A DNA stretch of 64,000 nt. It comes from Robiginitalea sp. (GTDB lineage Bacteria > Bacteroidota > Bacteroidia > Flavobacteriales > Flavobacteriaceae). The notes below the pieces were generated by a model that searched no databases, had not been told where the DNA came from, and saw only the letters and a program-made list of their open reading frames with translations. Below, in pieces: positions 17,467 through 26,973 of this stretch. The position numbers and the translations under genes are program-made. Positions within the stretch are counted from its first letter, which is position 1. Every line of letters begins with the position of its first letter. Where the stretch lies: assembly GCA_024638915.1 (NCBI GenBank), contig JAHEJJ010000007.1:1-64000 (forward strand), read 5' to 3'.

Positions 17467-19809
17467 TTAATAAGATTCCCCTTGTAGAGGTAGGTCCCCT
17501 GTCTTACCAGAGCCATTTTGCTGGTTTAATGCAGGCTCCAGTGCTCGTTGGTCTTCATAAATTGCCAATTGGCCTTCAAAGAAGCAGTATTCCAGGGGTA
17601 GCTTTTTTTCCATCTCCGAAGCCCTGGAATCCGTAACCAATTTGTTGTGCGTTGCTGTTTTGGGTTCACTTTCCTTAGTTATAGTTGTACTATCGAGCTT
17701 AATACCCAATTTATCAGCGAGTTCATGCCTTATTTTTAGGGCTTTTTTACGAACCCGTTTATCCTTGTCATTGGAGAGGGTTGCCAAAAAACACCATTCT
17801 TTGTGCTCCCCTACCACCAGGATCTCATCGAGAAGAATCAGCTTTGATTCTGAATCAAAATCCCTAAACATTTCCCTAAAAATGCTAAACACCGGGAAGT
17901 CGTCCTGCTGAACATCCTCAATTTCAATTTCCTCATCCGGGCTGATTTGAAGATCAATATCGTTTTCGACCAATAGTTGTTGCCATGATACCTCTTCTGC
18001 AATCACCTCGGTATCGCGAAGATCAACAACTGCCTGACTGTTATGATCCGGCACAGCACCATCTCCATGCTGAGCTCCAGAAAATACGATTTCCGTTGTC
18101 ACTTCCATTTCCCGGATCGATGTATCCACATCTGATTTCTCATTTTCTTCCTGATTCTCAACGACCAGGGGTATAAAATCAGGAACTTGCTCTCTTATTT
18201 TTGGTTTGTTTGATTCGTCGTTCATCTCTAATTTGTTTATGATGGAATTGAGGTCTTGTTCAAATTTTTCCTCCTCTTCCACTGGTTTGGCATTTGTTAT
18301 AGAATTTTTAGTGTTTTCCATTTCCATCGCTTCCATTTCTGGTTCTGTTTCCACCAATGGCAGAAAATTTAAAGGCAGGTATTGGGGAACTTCCTCCTGT
18401 TTTGCCTCATCTATAATATCATTAAACTCTTCTTTTACGCACAGATCGAAAAGGACCTGGTTTTCGTCCTTCAACTCTGGCACCTCAAAATCTTCTTCCA
18501 TTATAATCGATGCATGATCCTGCTGTTGCTCCTCCTTTGATTCGCTTTCTTCTAAAAGGACAACTTCGGGTTGAAGCTCCTCTTCCGGCTCATTCTCTCC
18601 GGGAATGAGGTTATCGGGCTTGGTATTCTCGGGTTGATTGTCTTGGATTACAGCTTCTTTGCTTTCAGGGATTGGATCTGGATGGATCTCGACAGACTCT
18701 ATGTCTTCGGGTTTCGCGACAAGGGCAAATGCAATATCTGCCGAAGAGGGTTCGCGGATGTCATCGGTGGGCATAATCTTCTCTGGGGCCAGCGTATTAA
18801 TGGCCGACATTGCTTTGCTTCGTACCGTGAAATTGTCGTCTGAATGCTCTACTTTCATTAGAAATGCCAGGTCGTCGCACGCTCCGAATTCTGCAAGGGC
18901 ATCGAGCATGGCGATTTTTACACCAGCATTGCTTTTTCTAAATGCTGCCTTGATCGTATCCCGGGCTTCCATCACTCCAAATTCCTTAAGGCATTGTACC
19001 GCTTCGGTTTTAATTTGGTTATTCCTGTGTTTGATAAGTTGGATTACGGCCCGGTTGGCATCGTTCTGATTGTAATAGCGAATAAGACGCAATGCAAATA
19101 ATACAACATCCTTGTTTTTTGAAGTAAGCCAAATCTTGAAACGAGGCGGGACAAAATCATCAAAATTCCTTAATACATCGAGAAGCTTCAGCTGTTGCCA
19201 CTCGGAAATACGATGTTTACAAGTGTCAAGGAAATACGCTATACCCTCATTTTTAAGGGTAACTGTGGCGATCTGTGCCTGCTGTCTTATCACTCCACGA
19301 CGGTGATTGATAAATCGCCTTATGAACATATAAGACTCCTCTACCCTCATCTGTGTGAGTTCGAGAATTCCCTGGGAAATGACTTCCCATCTACGACTCC
19401 TTAATTTCTCAAATGCATCATGGTGAAGCCCGAGGCCCTTGTATAACGCATATAAGTTCTCCCGGGTCTCACCAGAAACATCTTTTTGCAGATCGAACAA
19501 TATTTCGGCCAATACCAGCCGGTTAAAATCTGACTTTATCAGTTCGCGAATTTCAACCTTCGAATGCAGATAATCCTTCTTTTCTTCTACGGGGGCCGTC
19601 TGTTCAAAAAACAAAAACTGACTTACCAATGGGGCTAATTCCTTCTTTTTTTCAGCCACCTTCTGCGCTTTTCTGGAAAGTTTATTCCTGATGATGAAAA
19701 CGAAAACAAAGTATAACAATCCCAGCCCACATGAGACCATTGTTAAAAACCACAAAAGATCCGTTTGGATCTCAGGCAGGCTTAACAACGACCAATGATA
19801 TGTAGGCAA
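17467..19809 (-). CDS. HEAT-repeat membrane protein of a polysaccharide operon
   Basis: 780 aa from a TTG start; no earlier ATG is in frame. One membrane helix at about residues 18-40 is followed by a long cytosolic part: helical HEAT-like repeats at about 110-330 (for example NRAVIQLIKHRNNQIKTEAVQCLKEFG; RKSNAGVKIAMLDALAEFGACDDLAFLMKVEH), then a very acidic, Glu/Pro-rich low-complexity region (about 350-650) and a final HEAT-like unit near 690-730. Probably a scaffold linking the synthase to cytosolic regulators. It lies 12 bp upstream of the GT2 and 14 bp downstream of the stand-alone receiver gene. Confidence 0.72.
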   Translation of the reverse strand: MPTYHWSLLSLPEIQTDLLWFLTMVSCGLGLLYFVFVFIIRNKLSRKAQKVAEKKKELAPLVSQFLFFEQTAPVEEKKDYLHSKVEIRELIKSDFNRLVLAEILFDLQKDVSGETRENLYALYKGLGLHHDAFEKLRSRRWEVISQGILELTQMRVEESYMFIRRFINHRRGVIRQQAQIATVTLKNEGIAYFLDTCKHRISEWQQLKLLDVLRNFDDFVPPRFKIWLTSKNKDVVLFALRLIRYYNQNDANRAVIQLIKHRNNQIKTEAVQCLKEFGVMEARDTIKAAFRKSNAGVKIAMLDALAEFGACDDLAFLMKVEHSDDNFTVRSKAMSAINTLAPEKIMPTDDIREPSSADIAFALVAKPEDIESVEIHPDPIPESKEAVIQDNQPENTKPDNLIPGENEPEEELQPEVVLLEESESKEEQQQDHASIIMEEDFEVPELKDENQVLFDLCVKEEFNDIIDEAKQEEVPQYLPLNFLPLVETEPEMEAMEMENTKNSITNAKPVEEEEKFEQDLNSIINKLEMNDESNKPKIREQVPDFIPLVVENQEENEKSDVDTSIREMEVTTEIVFSGAQHGDGAVPDHNSQAVVDLRDTEVIAEEVSWQQLLVENDIDLQISPDEEIEIEDVQQDDFPVFSIFREMFRDFDSESKLILLDEILVVGEHKEWCFLATLSNDKDKRVRKKALKIRHELADKLGIKLDSTTITKESEPKTATHNKLVTDSRASEMEKKLPLEYCFFEGQLAIYEDQRALEPALNQQNGSGKTGDLPLQGESY

Positions 19810-19823
19810 GGGTTCTATCTGTA

Positions 19824-20195
19824 TTAAACTTTTAGAAGTTCTCTGTTTACCCTAACCAGTAATTCCGAAGGACTCACAGGTTTGGCAATAAAATCGTTGG
19901 CACCCAGTTCAAAGGCGCTCAGCACATTTTCCTCGTTTCCGGCTGAGGATATAATTATAATTGGAACTCCTGAACGGAGTTCGTTCCTAACATATTCGAT
20001 GAGCTCGATCCCAGAGAAATAGGGCATCATAATATCGCTAACGATAATATCAGGGATCTTCTGGGCCAATTGGTTCTTTACCTCTTGCCCATCGAAAACG
20101 CTGATCACCTCATAACCCGCCTTTTTTAGTCGATAGGTTAGCAATGAGGCTAATAATTCGTCGTCTTCCGCCAATAATATTTGCTTGTCGCTCAT
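19824..20195 (-). CDS. Single-domain response regulator (receiver only)
   Basis: 123 aa, just a CheY-like receiver. The acidic pair AEDDE lies at about 8-12, the phosphoacceptor Asp in IIVSDIMMPYFSG at about residue 55, Ser in IIIISSAGN and Lys in DFIAKPVSP. No output domain, so it probably acts by protein contact or as a phosphate shuttle. It sits directly behind the hybrid kinase gene (5-bp gap) and before the HEAT-protein gene, so the HPt domain of the kinase is the obvious phosphodonor and the HEAT/GT2 complex a plausible target. Confidence 0.9.
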   Translation of the reverse strand: MSDKQILLAEDDELLASLLTYRLKKAGYEVISVFDGQEVKNQLAQKIPDIIVSDIMMPYFSGIELIEYVRNELRSGVPIIIISSAGNEENVLSAFELGANDFIAKPVSPSELLVRVNRELLKV

Positions 20196-20200
20196 CTGTT

Positions 20201-21955
20201 TTATCCATTAGATTCCAGGTTATCCATCTCTACATCAAGTTCTTTTTGGACCTTGGTATATTCACCAACAAATTGGTCGTATAATACCAAAAGTGCTGCT
20301 ATATCCTGTGTTGTACGGCAATTATCATGGATTTGCTCAACGATTGAATGAAGCTTATACGTATGCATCATGGCCAGACCGCATTTTATCTTGTGCGCTG
20401 CATCCCTGATCATCGTGAAATCCTCTTGCTGCAGGTAGATCTTAACTTTACCAATAAATTCAAGGGCATTTTGTTTGTACAGCACAATGAGCTCCCGCAG
20501 CATATGGATATCGCCCATACAATCTTCCAGTGCTGGCTTGAGGTCCAGAAGGGCCTTTTGTGAGTTTTTAGTCTGAGATGTTTCGTCTTGTATTCTATCC
20601 AATCTCTGGACAGAGGCATTCCTCTTTTTGTTTTTGACGATTATCGACAGCAGGGCTTCCGGGCTATAAGGTTTTAGTAGATAGTCATCAATCCCATGAT
20701 CCATACATTCCTTTTTGTCCTCTATGGTAAAATCGGCCGTTAGTGCCACGATGGGGATTTCCCGCAGCCTTTCTTGTTGATGCCCTCTTATGAGTTGTGT
20801 TACTTCAAAACCATCCATTTCGGGCATGCGAAGGTCCATCAGTACCATATCGAATTGCTTTTTCTCGAGCAGTTCAAGACCGTAATAGGCATTTTCCGTT
20901 ATATCCGTGAGGACCCCCCAGGAGTTTAGTCTTTTCTCAATTAATCGTTGATTTAAAAGATTATCCTCAAACACGAGCACCTGCATACCAGCCACCTTCT
21001 GTGGCGACAGTTCTGCATTGAGATTCGCGGGCTGTTCTATGGTACTTCCCTTCTCATAAGGGACGGTAAATCTAAATGTGGAACCCACCCCTATCCTGCT
21101 GCTTACCTCAAGTTCACCACCAAGCTTATCTACAATTTGCTTAACGATACTTAGCCCCAGACCGGTTCCTCCATAACGAGAAAATATTTCTTGATTGGCC
21201 TGCCTGAAGGAATCGAATATATGATTTAAGTCCCCTTCTGAAATGCCGATCCCCGTATCGGTTACAACAAATTCGATCCAAACTTTGCTTTCTCGCTCCT
21301 TTATCAGACTGATATTTAAAGAAATACCTCCCTTCTCGACAAACTTCATCGAGTTACCGATCAGGTTCAGTAAAACCTGGGACAATTTTGTGGGATCGCC
21401 CACCAAAATTGCGGGGATGAGCGGATCCTTGTCCAGTTTGAAACCAATACCCTTGTCCTGCTGAAGACTTTGGCATAAAAACACCGTCTCCTGTATGAGG
21501 TCGGTAAAATTGAAAGCGACCTTTTCGAAGTGTTCCAGGCCTGCCAGAATTTTGGAATACTCAAGAAGTTCATTGATAATATCCATTAGATTCTTGGAGG
21601 CCGCACGTATGGCATTGACCTGGTTTAGTTGCTCCTGATCAAGCTGGCTTTCGCCTAATAAATCAGCAAAGCCCACAATACCACTGAGTGGTGTTCTGAT
21701 CTCATGGCTGACGGTCGCGATAAGTCTTGCTTCGCGATTTTCTGTCAAATCTGTTTCAGCTCCTTGTGATTTGTTGAAATCTGTGGATTCTGATCTCAGG
21801 TCTTCACCAAAAATACGACCTTCCAATTGTCTCCTGAAAGTGTCGAATGAGGTTTTAAGCCTTTTGGCATCCTCGGTACTCAATTCCTCGAATGAAAAAT
21901 TCTGAAGGGCATTCTCGAGTTCTGCGAGTTGGTTAAGCAGGTTTTTAGGTTTCAA
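20201..21955 (-). CDS. Hybrid histidine kinase with receiver and HPt domains
   Basis: 584 aa from a TTG start; the frame is closed just upstream and contains no earlier ATG. There is no membrane segment or recognisable sensor domain; the first 80 residues are a coiled-coil-like helix. Then come HisKA with the phosphoacceptor in ATVSHEIRTPLSG (about 83-95), HATPase_c with NLIGNSMKF, DTGIGI and GGTGLGLSI, a receiver with MDLRMPEMDG (about 375), and a C-terminal HPt with His in AAHKIKCGLAMMH (about 520). This is a complete four-step phosphorelay in one cytosolic protein. First gene of the six-gene operon ending with the YaiO barrel. Confidence 0.92.
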   Translation of the reverse strand: MKPKNLLNQLAELENALQNFSFEELSTEDAKRLKTSFDTFRRQLEGRIFGEDLRSESTDFNKSQGAETDLTENREARLIATVSHEIRTPLSGIVGFADLLGESQLDQEQLNQVNAIRAASKNLMDIINELLEYSKILAGLEHFEKVAFNFTDLIQETVFLCQSLQQDKGIGFKLDKDPLIPAILVGDPTKLSQVLLNLIGNSMKFVEKGGISLNISLIKERESKVWIEFVVTDTGIGISEGDLNHIFDSFRQANQEIFSRYGGTGLGLSIVKQIVDKLGGELEVSSRIGVGSTFRFTVPYEKGSTIEQPANLNAELSPQKVAGMQVLVFEDNLLNQRLIEKRLNSWGVLTDITENAYYGLELLEKKQFDMVLMDLRMPEMDGFEVTQLIRGHQQERLREIPIVALTADFTIEDKKECMDHGIDDYLLKPYSPEALLSIIVKNKKRNASVQRLDRIQDETSQTKNSQKALLDLKPALEDCMGDIHMLRELIVLYKQNALEFIGKVKIYLQQEDFTMIRDAAHKIKCGLAMMHTYKLHSIVEQIHDNCRTTQDIAALLVLYDQFVGEYTKVQKELDVEMDNLESNG

Positions 21956-22147
21956 TAGTAGTGGATTTGGGTTTTAAATTTGATCAGCCCAAAAGCGCGT
22001 TGATTCAATAGGTCTGAATATTATCAATGCGATGGGTCTATGATCAGGACTAAACTCCATATTTCGGTTTGCCTGTGCAATTAAATGTTCTCTAGGTGTG
22101 GCATTTTGTTGTCAAATTGCGTTATTTGTAGGTGTAAAATTCCTACA

Positions 22148-23437
22148 ATGCGACCTTTCATCTTATTTATCTGTTTTTTATCGATAATTTCATGTAATCA
22201 AAGGGCTCAGGACGACAAGGTAGAATTGAACAAAATCGCCAGGGAAATCCATCGAAGCGTCATTACGTTAGACACCCACAATGATATCGATGTAAAGAAT
22301 TTTACAGACACTGTCAACTACACCCAAAGACTGCCTACTCAGGTGAATTTGCCAAAAATGGAAGAAGGCGGTTTAGATGTAAGCTGGCTGATTGTCTATA
22401 CCGGCCAGGATTCATTAAACACAGTCGGCTATACCAAAGCAAAAATGAATGCAATGGCTAAATTCGCCGCCATACATCGATTATGCGAAGAAATCGCCCC
22501 TGAACGCATAGAACTCGCACTAACATCGAAAGATGTACGAAGGATCCATGGCTCAGGAAAAAAAGTGGCCATGATCGGGGTTGAAAATGCCTATCCAATG
22601 GGTGAGGATCTCAATGAGTTTGAGCGTTACCATGCACTGGGTGCCCGTTATATTTCACTCGCTCATAACGGACACAGCCAGTTCAGCGATTCCCACACCG
22701 GTGAGGAGAATGATGAATGGTTATATAATGGTTTAAGTGATTTAGGTAAACGTGCTGTAATTGAGATGAATAGATTAGGAATTATGATCGATGTGTCACA
22801 TCTATCGAAGCAAGCAACCGATCAAATTCTACGGATGTCCAAAGCGCCGGTTATCGCCTCACATTCTTCGGCCAGAACCCTGTGCGCACATAGCCGAAAT
22901 ATGGATGATGAGTCGCTAAAATTGCTCAAAGAAAATGGTGGGGTAATTCAGACTGTGGCACTGGGCAGCTATATAGACGAAAAGAAAAGTGAGTTGCGGC
23001 AAGCTTATATGACGACCATATACAAGGGTGTGGCCGATTCTTTGGGGGTGCGTTGGTATGAATGGTCTGAGTTCTCCGGCTTGAGTGAACAGGAGCAATC
23101 CGATTTCCTCGAAAATTATCCCCGCATCAAGGCCATCTCCAACACTCTTGTGATGGATCGGGCCGATGCGCCACCCGATGTGGATGTGGAAGACTTTATA
23201 AACCATATTGATTATATGGTGTCTCTTATCGGTATTGATCATGTCGGAATAAGTTCAGATTTTGATGGGGGCGGCGGTATCGCCGGGTGGTCCGATGCTT
23301 CAGAAACACTTAATATCACCCTGGAGCTGGTTAAAAGAGGTTATTCCGAGGAGGAAATATCTAAATTGTGGAGTGGGAATTTATTGCGCGTTCTCGAACA
23401 AGTACAGCTGATCGCAGCAACTCAAAATACCGAATGA
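22148..23437 (+). CDS. Membrane dipeptidase lipoprotein (M19 renal-dipeptidase family)
   Basis: 429 aa from the ATG at 22148, chosen because it gives a lipoprotein signal (FLSIISCN, Cys around residue 16); an ATG at 22085 would add a nonsensical Cys-rich extension. Zinc-site motifs of family M19 are present: THNDID (about 43-48), the bridging Glu in GVENAYPMGED, His pairs in SLAHNGHSQFSD and ASHSSARTLCAHSRN, and HVGISSDFDGGGG near the C-terminus. It should cleave dipeptides, possibly with D-residues, in the periplasm. A single-gene unit divergent from the hybrid kinase operon. Confidence 0.9.
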   Translation: MRPFILFICFLSIISCNQRAQDDKVELNKIAREIHRSVITLDTHNDIDVKNFTDTVNYTQRLPTQVNLPKMEEGGLDVSWLIVYTGQDSLNTVGYTKAKMNAMAKFAAIHRLCEEIAPERIELALTSKDVRRIHGSGKKVAMIGVENAYPMGEDLNEFERYHALGARYISLAHNGHSQFSDSHTGEENDEWLYNGLSDLGKRAVIEMNRLGIMIDVSHLSKQATDQILRMSKAPVIASHSSARTLCAHSRNMDDESLKLLKENGGVIQTVALGSYIDEKKSELRQAYMTTIYKGVADSLGVRWYEWSEFSGLSEQEQSDFLENYPRIKAISNTLVMDRADAPPDVDVEDFINHIDYMVSLIGIDHVGISSDFDGGGGIAGWSDASETLNITLELVKRGYSEEEISKLWSGNLLRVLEQVQLIAATQNTE

Positions 23438-23653
23438 CCTACCCCCTCTGCATGATGCTTTGAGCCTTAGGTTGGACTCATGAGAACCGGGAATAACCAA
23501 GAGCACTCTTTTACCCAAAGTCCAATGAAGCCGAATAGCCATAGATACTTTTAAAGACTTATAAAATTTGTTAAGCTTACAATAAACTTTTCTTAAAGGG
23601 CTTTCACTTTGGGTGAAAATAAAATAGTTTTAATTCACCTAATCAAAATCATC

Positions 23654-23821
23654 ATGCAAACCATTGTAAAAGTCATCATCGCCCTGTTGTTTTCCCACAT
23701 ATCGGTATCGGAGCCTGTAAAGGAGGATCAAAAGGAAAAAGCAGACCTCCACAATACCCTCATCATAAAAAAGAATAGTTGCGTTTCGATGGAGACATTA
23801 TCCGAAAATCAATTAATCTAA
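23654..23821 (+). CDS. Possible small secreted protein, 55 aa
   Basis: Not recognised. From the ATG at 23654 the frame encodes a plausible signal-like N-terminus (MQTIVKVIIALLFSHISVS) and a short charged tail (EPVKEDQKEKADLHN) ending 12 bases before the ATG of the PSD-like gene. It may be a small exported protein or a translated leader. The only support is the hydrophobic start and spacing; it could equally be the non-coding 5' region. Confidence 0.3.
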   Translation: MQTIVKVIIALLFSHISVSEPVKEDQKEKADLHNTLIIKKNSCVSMETLSENQLI

Positions 23822-23832
23822 AAGACATTCAG

Positions 23833-24684
23833 ATGCAAGGCGTTGCTTATCACAATTGCGATCCGTATTTTACTGTTTATCGTATCCCTGCCTGGAGAGC
23901 CAGGCTTTATAAGTTCATGTCGGTAGAGATTTGGGGTAATCTGCCCAGCACTATACAACGCAAGCTTTCTTCTACATATGCCAGATTGTATACAAAGCCA
24001 TTTTCCAAATGGATCATCAAGCCCTATGTCCGTCATTTTTACAGCGATGAAAATTATCTGGAGGGTTTTATTCCTCCTGATGGGAAAAGGGAATTTGAAT
24101 GTTTTCAGGATTTTTTTATTCGTAAGTTCAAGACAATACCCAAGAATGAAGCGCCATGGGTATGGCCCTGTGAAGGGCTTCTTTGCGATGAGAACAAAAT
24201 AGGTCAAATGTCGACCTCTAAAGTGAAAAACGATTTAAGGACTGTCCATACTATTTTTGGTGTTGCGCCCGATTCCATACCTGCTGATTATACCTTTACC
24301 AATGTCTTCCTTCATAATAAGAACTACCATCGCATTCATTCACCCATAGAGGGAACTATCACGAGGATTCAGCATATGCCAGGAGATCTGGTGGTTTTAA
24401 GACCTTGGATATATAAACAAAATCCATCACTGCCCGCATTCAGAAATGAACGCTACAATATCGATATCACTGATGGAAATGGACGGACATGGTTTATGTC
24501 GATCGTGGGCGGCCCTGCAGTCGGGACTATTGAATTGGGGGAAGGTATTAGCCTTGGAAAGAAGGTAAATAAACTGGAGGAACTGGCCCTTTTCTATCTG
24601 GGATCAACCTGTTGTATGGCAGCTCCGATATCTCCAAGGGTCCACAGTAAAAATTCTTTTGTAGAAGTAGGCGCAACCTATTGA
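23833..24684 (+). CDS. Phosphatidylserine decarboxylase-like protein
   Basis: 283 aa from the ATG at 23833; an upstream ATG at 23779 would overlap the small frame before it. The family features are the FFIRKFK block (about 95-101), the YHRIHSPIEG segment with the catalytic His, and the C-terminal LGST at which PSD precursors self-cleave to give the pyruvoyl group. The LGST is followed by two Cys (TCCMAAP), and no N-terminal membrane helix is evident. It should make phosphatidylethanolamine or act on a related amino-acid head group. It belongs to the larger eukaryote-like branch rather than the short archaeal-type Psd, judged from length. Confidence 0.78.
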   Translation: MQGVAYHNCDPYFTVYRIPAWRARLYKFMSVEIWGNLPSTIQRKLSSTYARLYTKPFSKWIIKPYVRHFYSDENYLEGFIPPDGKREFECFQDFFIRKFKTIPKNEAPWVWPCEGLLCDENKIGQMSTSKVKNDLRTVHTIFGVAPDSIPADYTFTNVFLHNKNYHRIHSPIEGTITRIQHMPGDLVVLRPWIYKQNPSLPAFRNERYNIDITDGNGRTWFMSIVGGPAVGTIELGEGISLGKKVNKLEELALFYLGSTCCMAAPISPRVHSKNSFVEVGATY

Positions 24685-25011
24685 TTCAGCTAAAGTAAGA
24701 CATACGCAATAAGATAACATTATACTGAGGATTTCTTAATGTGGGTGCGATAAGTATTTATTAGTTTTAGATTCTTTCCCCTATTGAAATCTCAATGGGA
24801 ATTAGTTTGGTCAATAAAACCGGTGGTAACATCGGTTTTTTCTTTGGAGGGGAATCTGACTCGACAATCTGATCGAGATCAAAAAGCCTTGCTGCCGCGT
24901 TTAAAAACATCATCAGTGCACCATTAAGGCTGTTCATAACCCCGTTAAAAACTTAGTCACCGCTGCTCGCGGTCACTGATGATTCTATTTAACTTTAGCA
25001 AAACCTTTGTC
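24685..25011. other. Intergenic region with a terminator and an imperfect hairpin
   Basis: No convincing gene. It holds the terminator at 24816-24842 and, at about 24956-24976, an imperfect stem AGTCACCGC/GCGGTCACT (one C-C mismatch) just before the next gene, which could be part of its 5' UTR. A promoter for the gene at 25012 must lie after the terminator, but I could not place it. Confidence 0.5.
24816..24842 (+). terminator. Rho-independent terminator after the PSD-like gene
   Basis: AAAACCG (24816-24822) pairs with CGGTTTT (24833-24839), with further T residues. It lies about 130 bases after the stop of the PSD-like gene. Confidence 0.65.
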
Positions 25012-25422
25012 ATGAACGACAGATCTGACGATCTCCTCAGCTTCCGGCCGGAGATCCCGACTGCCACCATCAGCCCGAATATGTCAGAAGATGAGCGGTT
25101 CCAGAATCAAACACTACGCCCTATCATCAAATTACAAAACCCATTATTGACGGCTGCGTTTTGCAATTATGTTTCCAAACATAAAAACACCTTTTATGAA
25201 CTCGGTGCCGAAAAAAGGATGGAATACATAGAGAACGCCATTCAGAGGGATATAAAATTCCGCAACGCGCTTAAAGGAATGATCATCGGGCAATTCACCA
25301 TTGAGGAATACCAACAATATATCACCAACTCCTCGTCTCTTAACAAACGGATGATGAACATGGTGATTAACCGGTTAAAGGATCAGATACAGCTCCTCGA
25401 ACCCATGATGCTAGTTCAGTAA
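25012..25422 (+). CDS. Conserved flavobacterial protein of unknown function
   Basis: 136 aa from the ATG at 25012 (MNDRSDD); an ATG at 24979 adds 11 hydrophobic residues that look like leader. I recognise the pattern ERFQNQTLRPI, KLQNPLL, YIENAIQRDIKFRNALKGMIIGQFT and KRMMNMVI as a family common in flavobacteria and often labelled glyoxalase without support. It is helical, soluble and has no catalytic motif I can name. Its last 12 bases overlap the end of the convergent DUF2461 gene. Confidence 0.7.
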   Translation: MNDRSDDLLSFRPEIPTATISPNMSEDERFQNQTLRPIIKLQNPLLTAAFCNYVSKHKNTFYELGAEKRMEYIENAIQRDIKFRNALKGMIIGQFTIEEYQQYITNSSSLNKRMMNMVINRLKDQIQLLEPMMLVQ

Positions 25423-26091
25423 AGATTCGCCGTTTAGGTTGGTGGTAAGTACCTCGCTCATATAGTCAAAATATGGTCTGATGGCCTTATAGGACTTATC
25501 GACGGCATCCAGAAATCCATTTGAGACGACCTCCTTGTCCGTAAAATTTCGCACAAAAATAAATCCCTTTTTGCGTATCAAATCTATATTCGGATGATCT
25601 CTGCTAAATCCCTTGGGTGCTGTTTTCACCTCCTCGCCTTCCAACGAACCCCAAATCTTAACAAACTTATCATCGCCGATGATGGATCTGAATTCCGTGG
25701 CATCCTGTTCCAGTTCCTTTCGGATTCTCAGAAGATCCTTGGGCTCGGGTTGCCAGAATCCCACAGCTATAAAAGACTCCCCCGGTCTTATCCTTAAATA
25801 ATACCCACCCCTCCTATGGGCCCCGGCCCTTGAGAAAGATCCTGCAAAGTGGGGCTGATAAGGGGATTTATCCTTGGAAAACCGGACATCGCGATAGATT
25901 CGGAATATTTTTAGTTTTTCGATCTCATCATGGGTGTTTAATCGATCGTTTAGGGCATTATAAAAGAACTTGGCAGTCTCCTGGACCTCCTTGAATCTTT
26001 TCTTGTTATCTGCAAACCAATCTCTGTTATTATTGGCTTTGAGATCCTTTAAAAATCGAATAACCTCATTGGTTATTATAGCTTTGCCCAT
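25411..26091 (-). CDS. DUF2461 (TIGR02453) family protein
   Basis: 226 aa from the ATG at 26091, preferred over one at 26127 because the family starts near MGKAIITNEVIRFL. The diagnostic block is NNNRDWFADNKKRF (about 17-30), then IYRDVRFSKDKSPYQPHFAGSFS (about 74-96) and GGYYLRIRPGESFIAVGFW. The family is widespread and uncharacterised. No membrane or signal segments. Convergent with the preceding gene and divergent from cysE; the gap to cysE is 90 bp. Confidence 0.85.
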   Translation of the reverse strand: MGKAIITNEVIRFLKDLKANNNRDWFADNKKRFKEVQETAKFFYNALNDRLNTHDEIEKLKIFRIYRDVRFSKDKSPYQPHFAGSFSRAGAHRRGGYYLRIRPGESFIAVGFWQPEPKDLLRIRKELEQDATEFRSIIGDDKFVKIWGSLEGEEVKTAPKGFSRDHPNIDLIRKKGFIFVRNFTDKEVVSNGFLDAVDKSYKAIRPYFDYMSEVLTTNLNGESLLN

Positions 26092-26181
26092 CGCTATAGT
26101 TTTTAAATTTAAGCTAAAGTTAACCATTTTGCATACAGCAGCTTTCGAATAATGGTTATTTTTGAACGTGAATCATCACCT

Positions 26182-26973
26182 ATGGATAAGTCAGCAATTA
26201 TCAATAAAATAAAGGAAAATAAAAAACAGCCAAACCTGAGATTCCGGCTCAAAAGGAAGGTAGAAGTATTTACGGACCAGTTGTTTTTGACATTATTCGA
26301 CATCGAAACACCGGTGGAAGAAAACCTCGATATTTTAGAACAACAATTCGATGAACTCATCGATCTTGCCTGCTGGGATGTTGAAAAGCCCTGTAGTAAG
26401 ATTTGGGGAAATTATATCGAAAAATTACCGGGGATACTCCAAAAATTAAACCTCGATGCCGAAGCTATTTCGGACTGCGACCCTGCCTCATGGTCTATTG
26501 AAGAGGTATATATGGCCTACCCGGGATTCTATGCTATTGCGATCTATCGGCTGGCTCATGAGCTGTGTAATAAAGGATTTCCGCTGGTACCGCGGTTAAT
26601 GACCGAATACGCACATCGCCAAACCGGGGTGGATATCAATCCCGGCGCACAAATTGGGGATTCTTTCTTTATCGATCATGCCACAGGTGTGGTTATAGGA
26701 GAAACTGCGATCATTAAGAATAATGTAAAAATCTATCAGGGAGTTACCTTAGGTGCGCTTTATGTCACCAAGAACTTACAGAAGAAAAAAAGACATCCTA
26801 CCATCGAGGATAATGTCACCATTTATGCTAATGCCACTATTCTGGGAGGCAGCACCGTTATAGGCGAAAATTCTGTTATCGGTGGTAATGCCTGGGTAAC
26901 CGCTTCCGTTCCCCCCAACTCAACGGTCTTCCATTCACCGGAAATCAAGATCAAAACACTACCTCATGTCTAA
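26182..26973 (+). CDS. cysE: Serine O-acetyltransferase
   Basis: 263 aa from the ATG at 26182; an ATG at 26152 is possible. The N-terminal helical domain is followed by left-handed beta-helix hexapeptide repeats from about residue 160, with the CysE signature YAHRQTGVDINPGAQIG and IDHATGVVIGETAIIKNNVKIYQGVTLGA, containing the catalytic His pair. It makes O-acetylserine from serine and acetyl-CoA. Its stop overlaps the start of the cysteine synthase gene by 8 bp, so the two steps of cysteine synthesis are co-translated. Confidence 0.95.
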   Translation: MDKSAIINKIKENKKQPNLRFRLKRKVEVFTDQLFLTLFDIETPVEENLDILEQQFDELIDLACWDVEKPCSKIWGNYIEKLPGILQKLNLDAEAISDCDPASWSIEEVYMAYPGFYAIAIYRLAHELCNKGFPLVPRLMTEYAHRQTGVDINPGAQIGDSFFIDHATGVVIGETAIIKNNVKIYQGVTLGALYVTKNLQKKKRHPTIEDNVTIYANATILGGSTVIGENSVIGGNAWVTASVPPNSTVFHSPEIKIKTLPHV

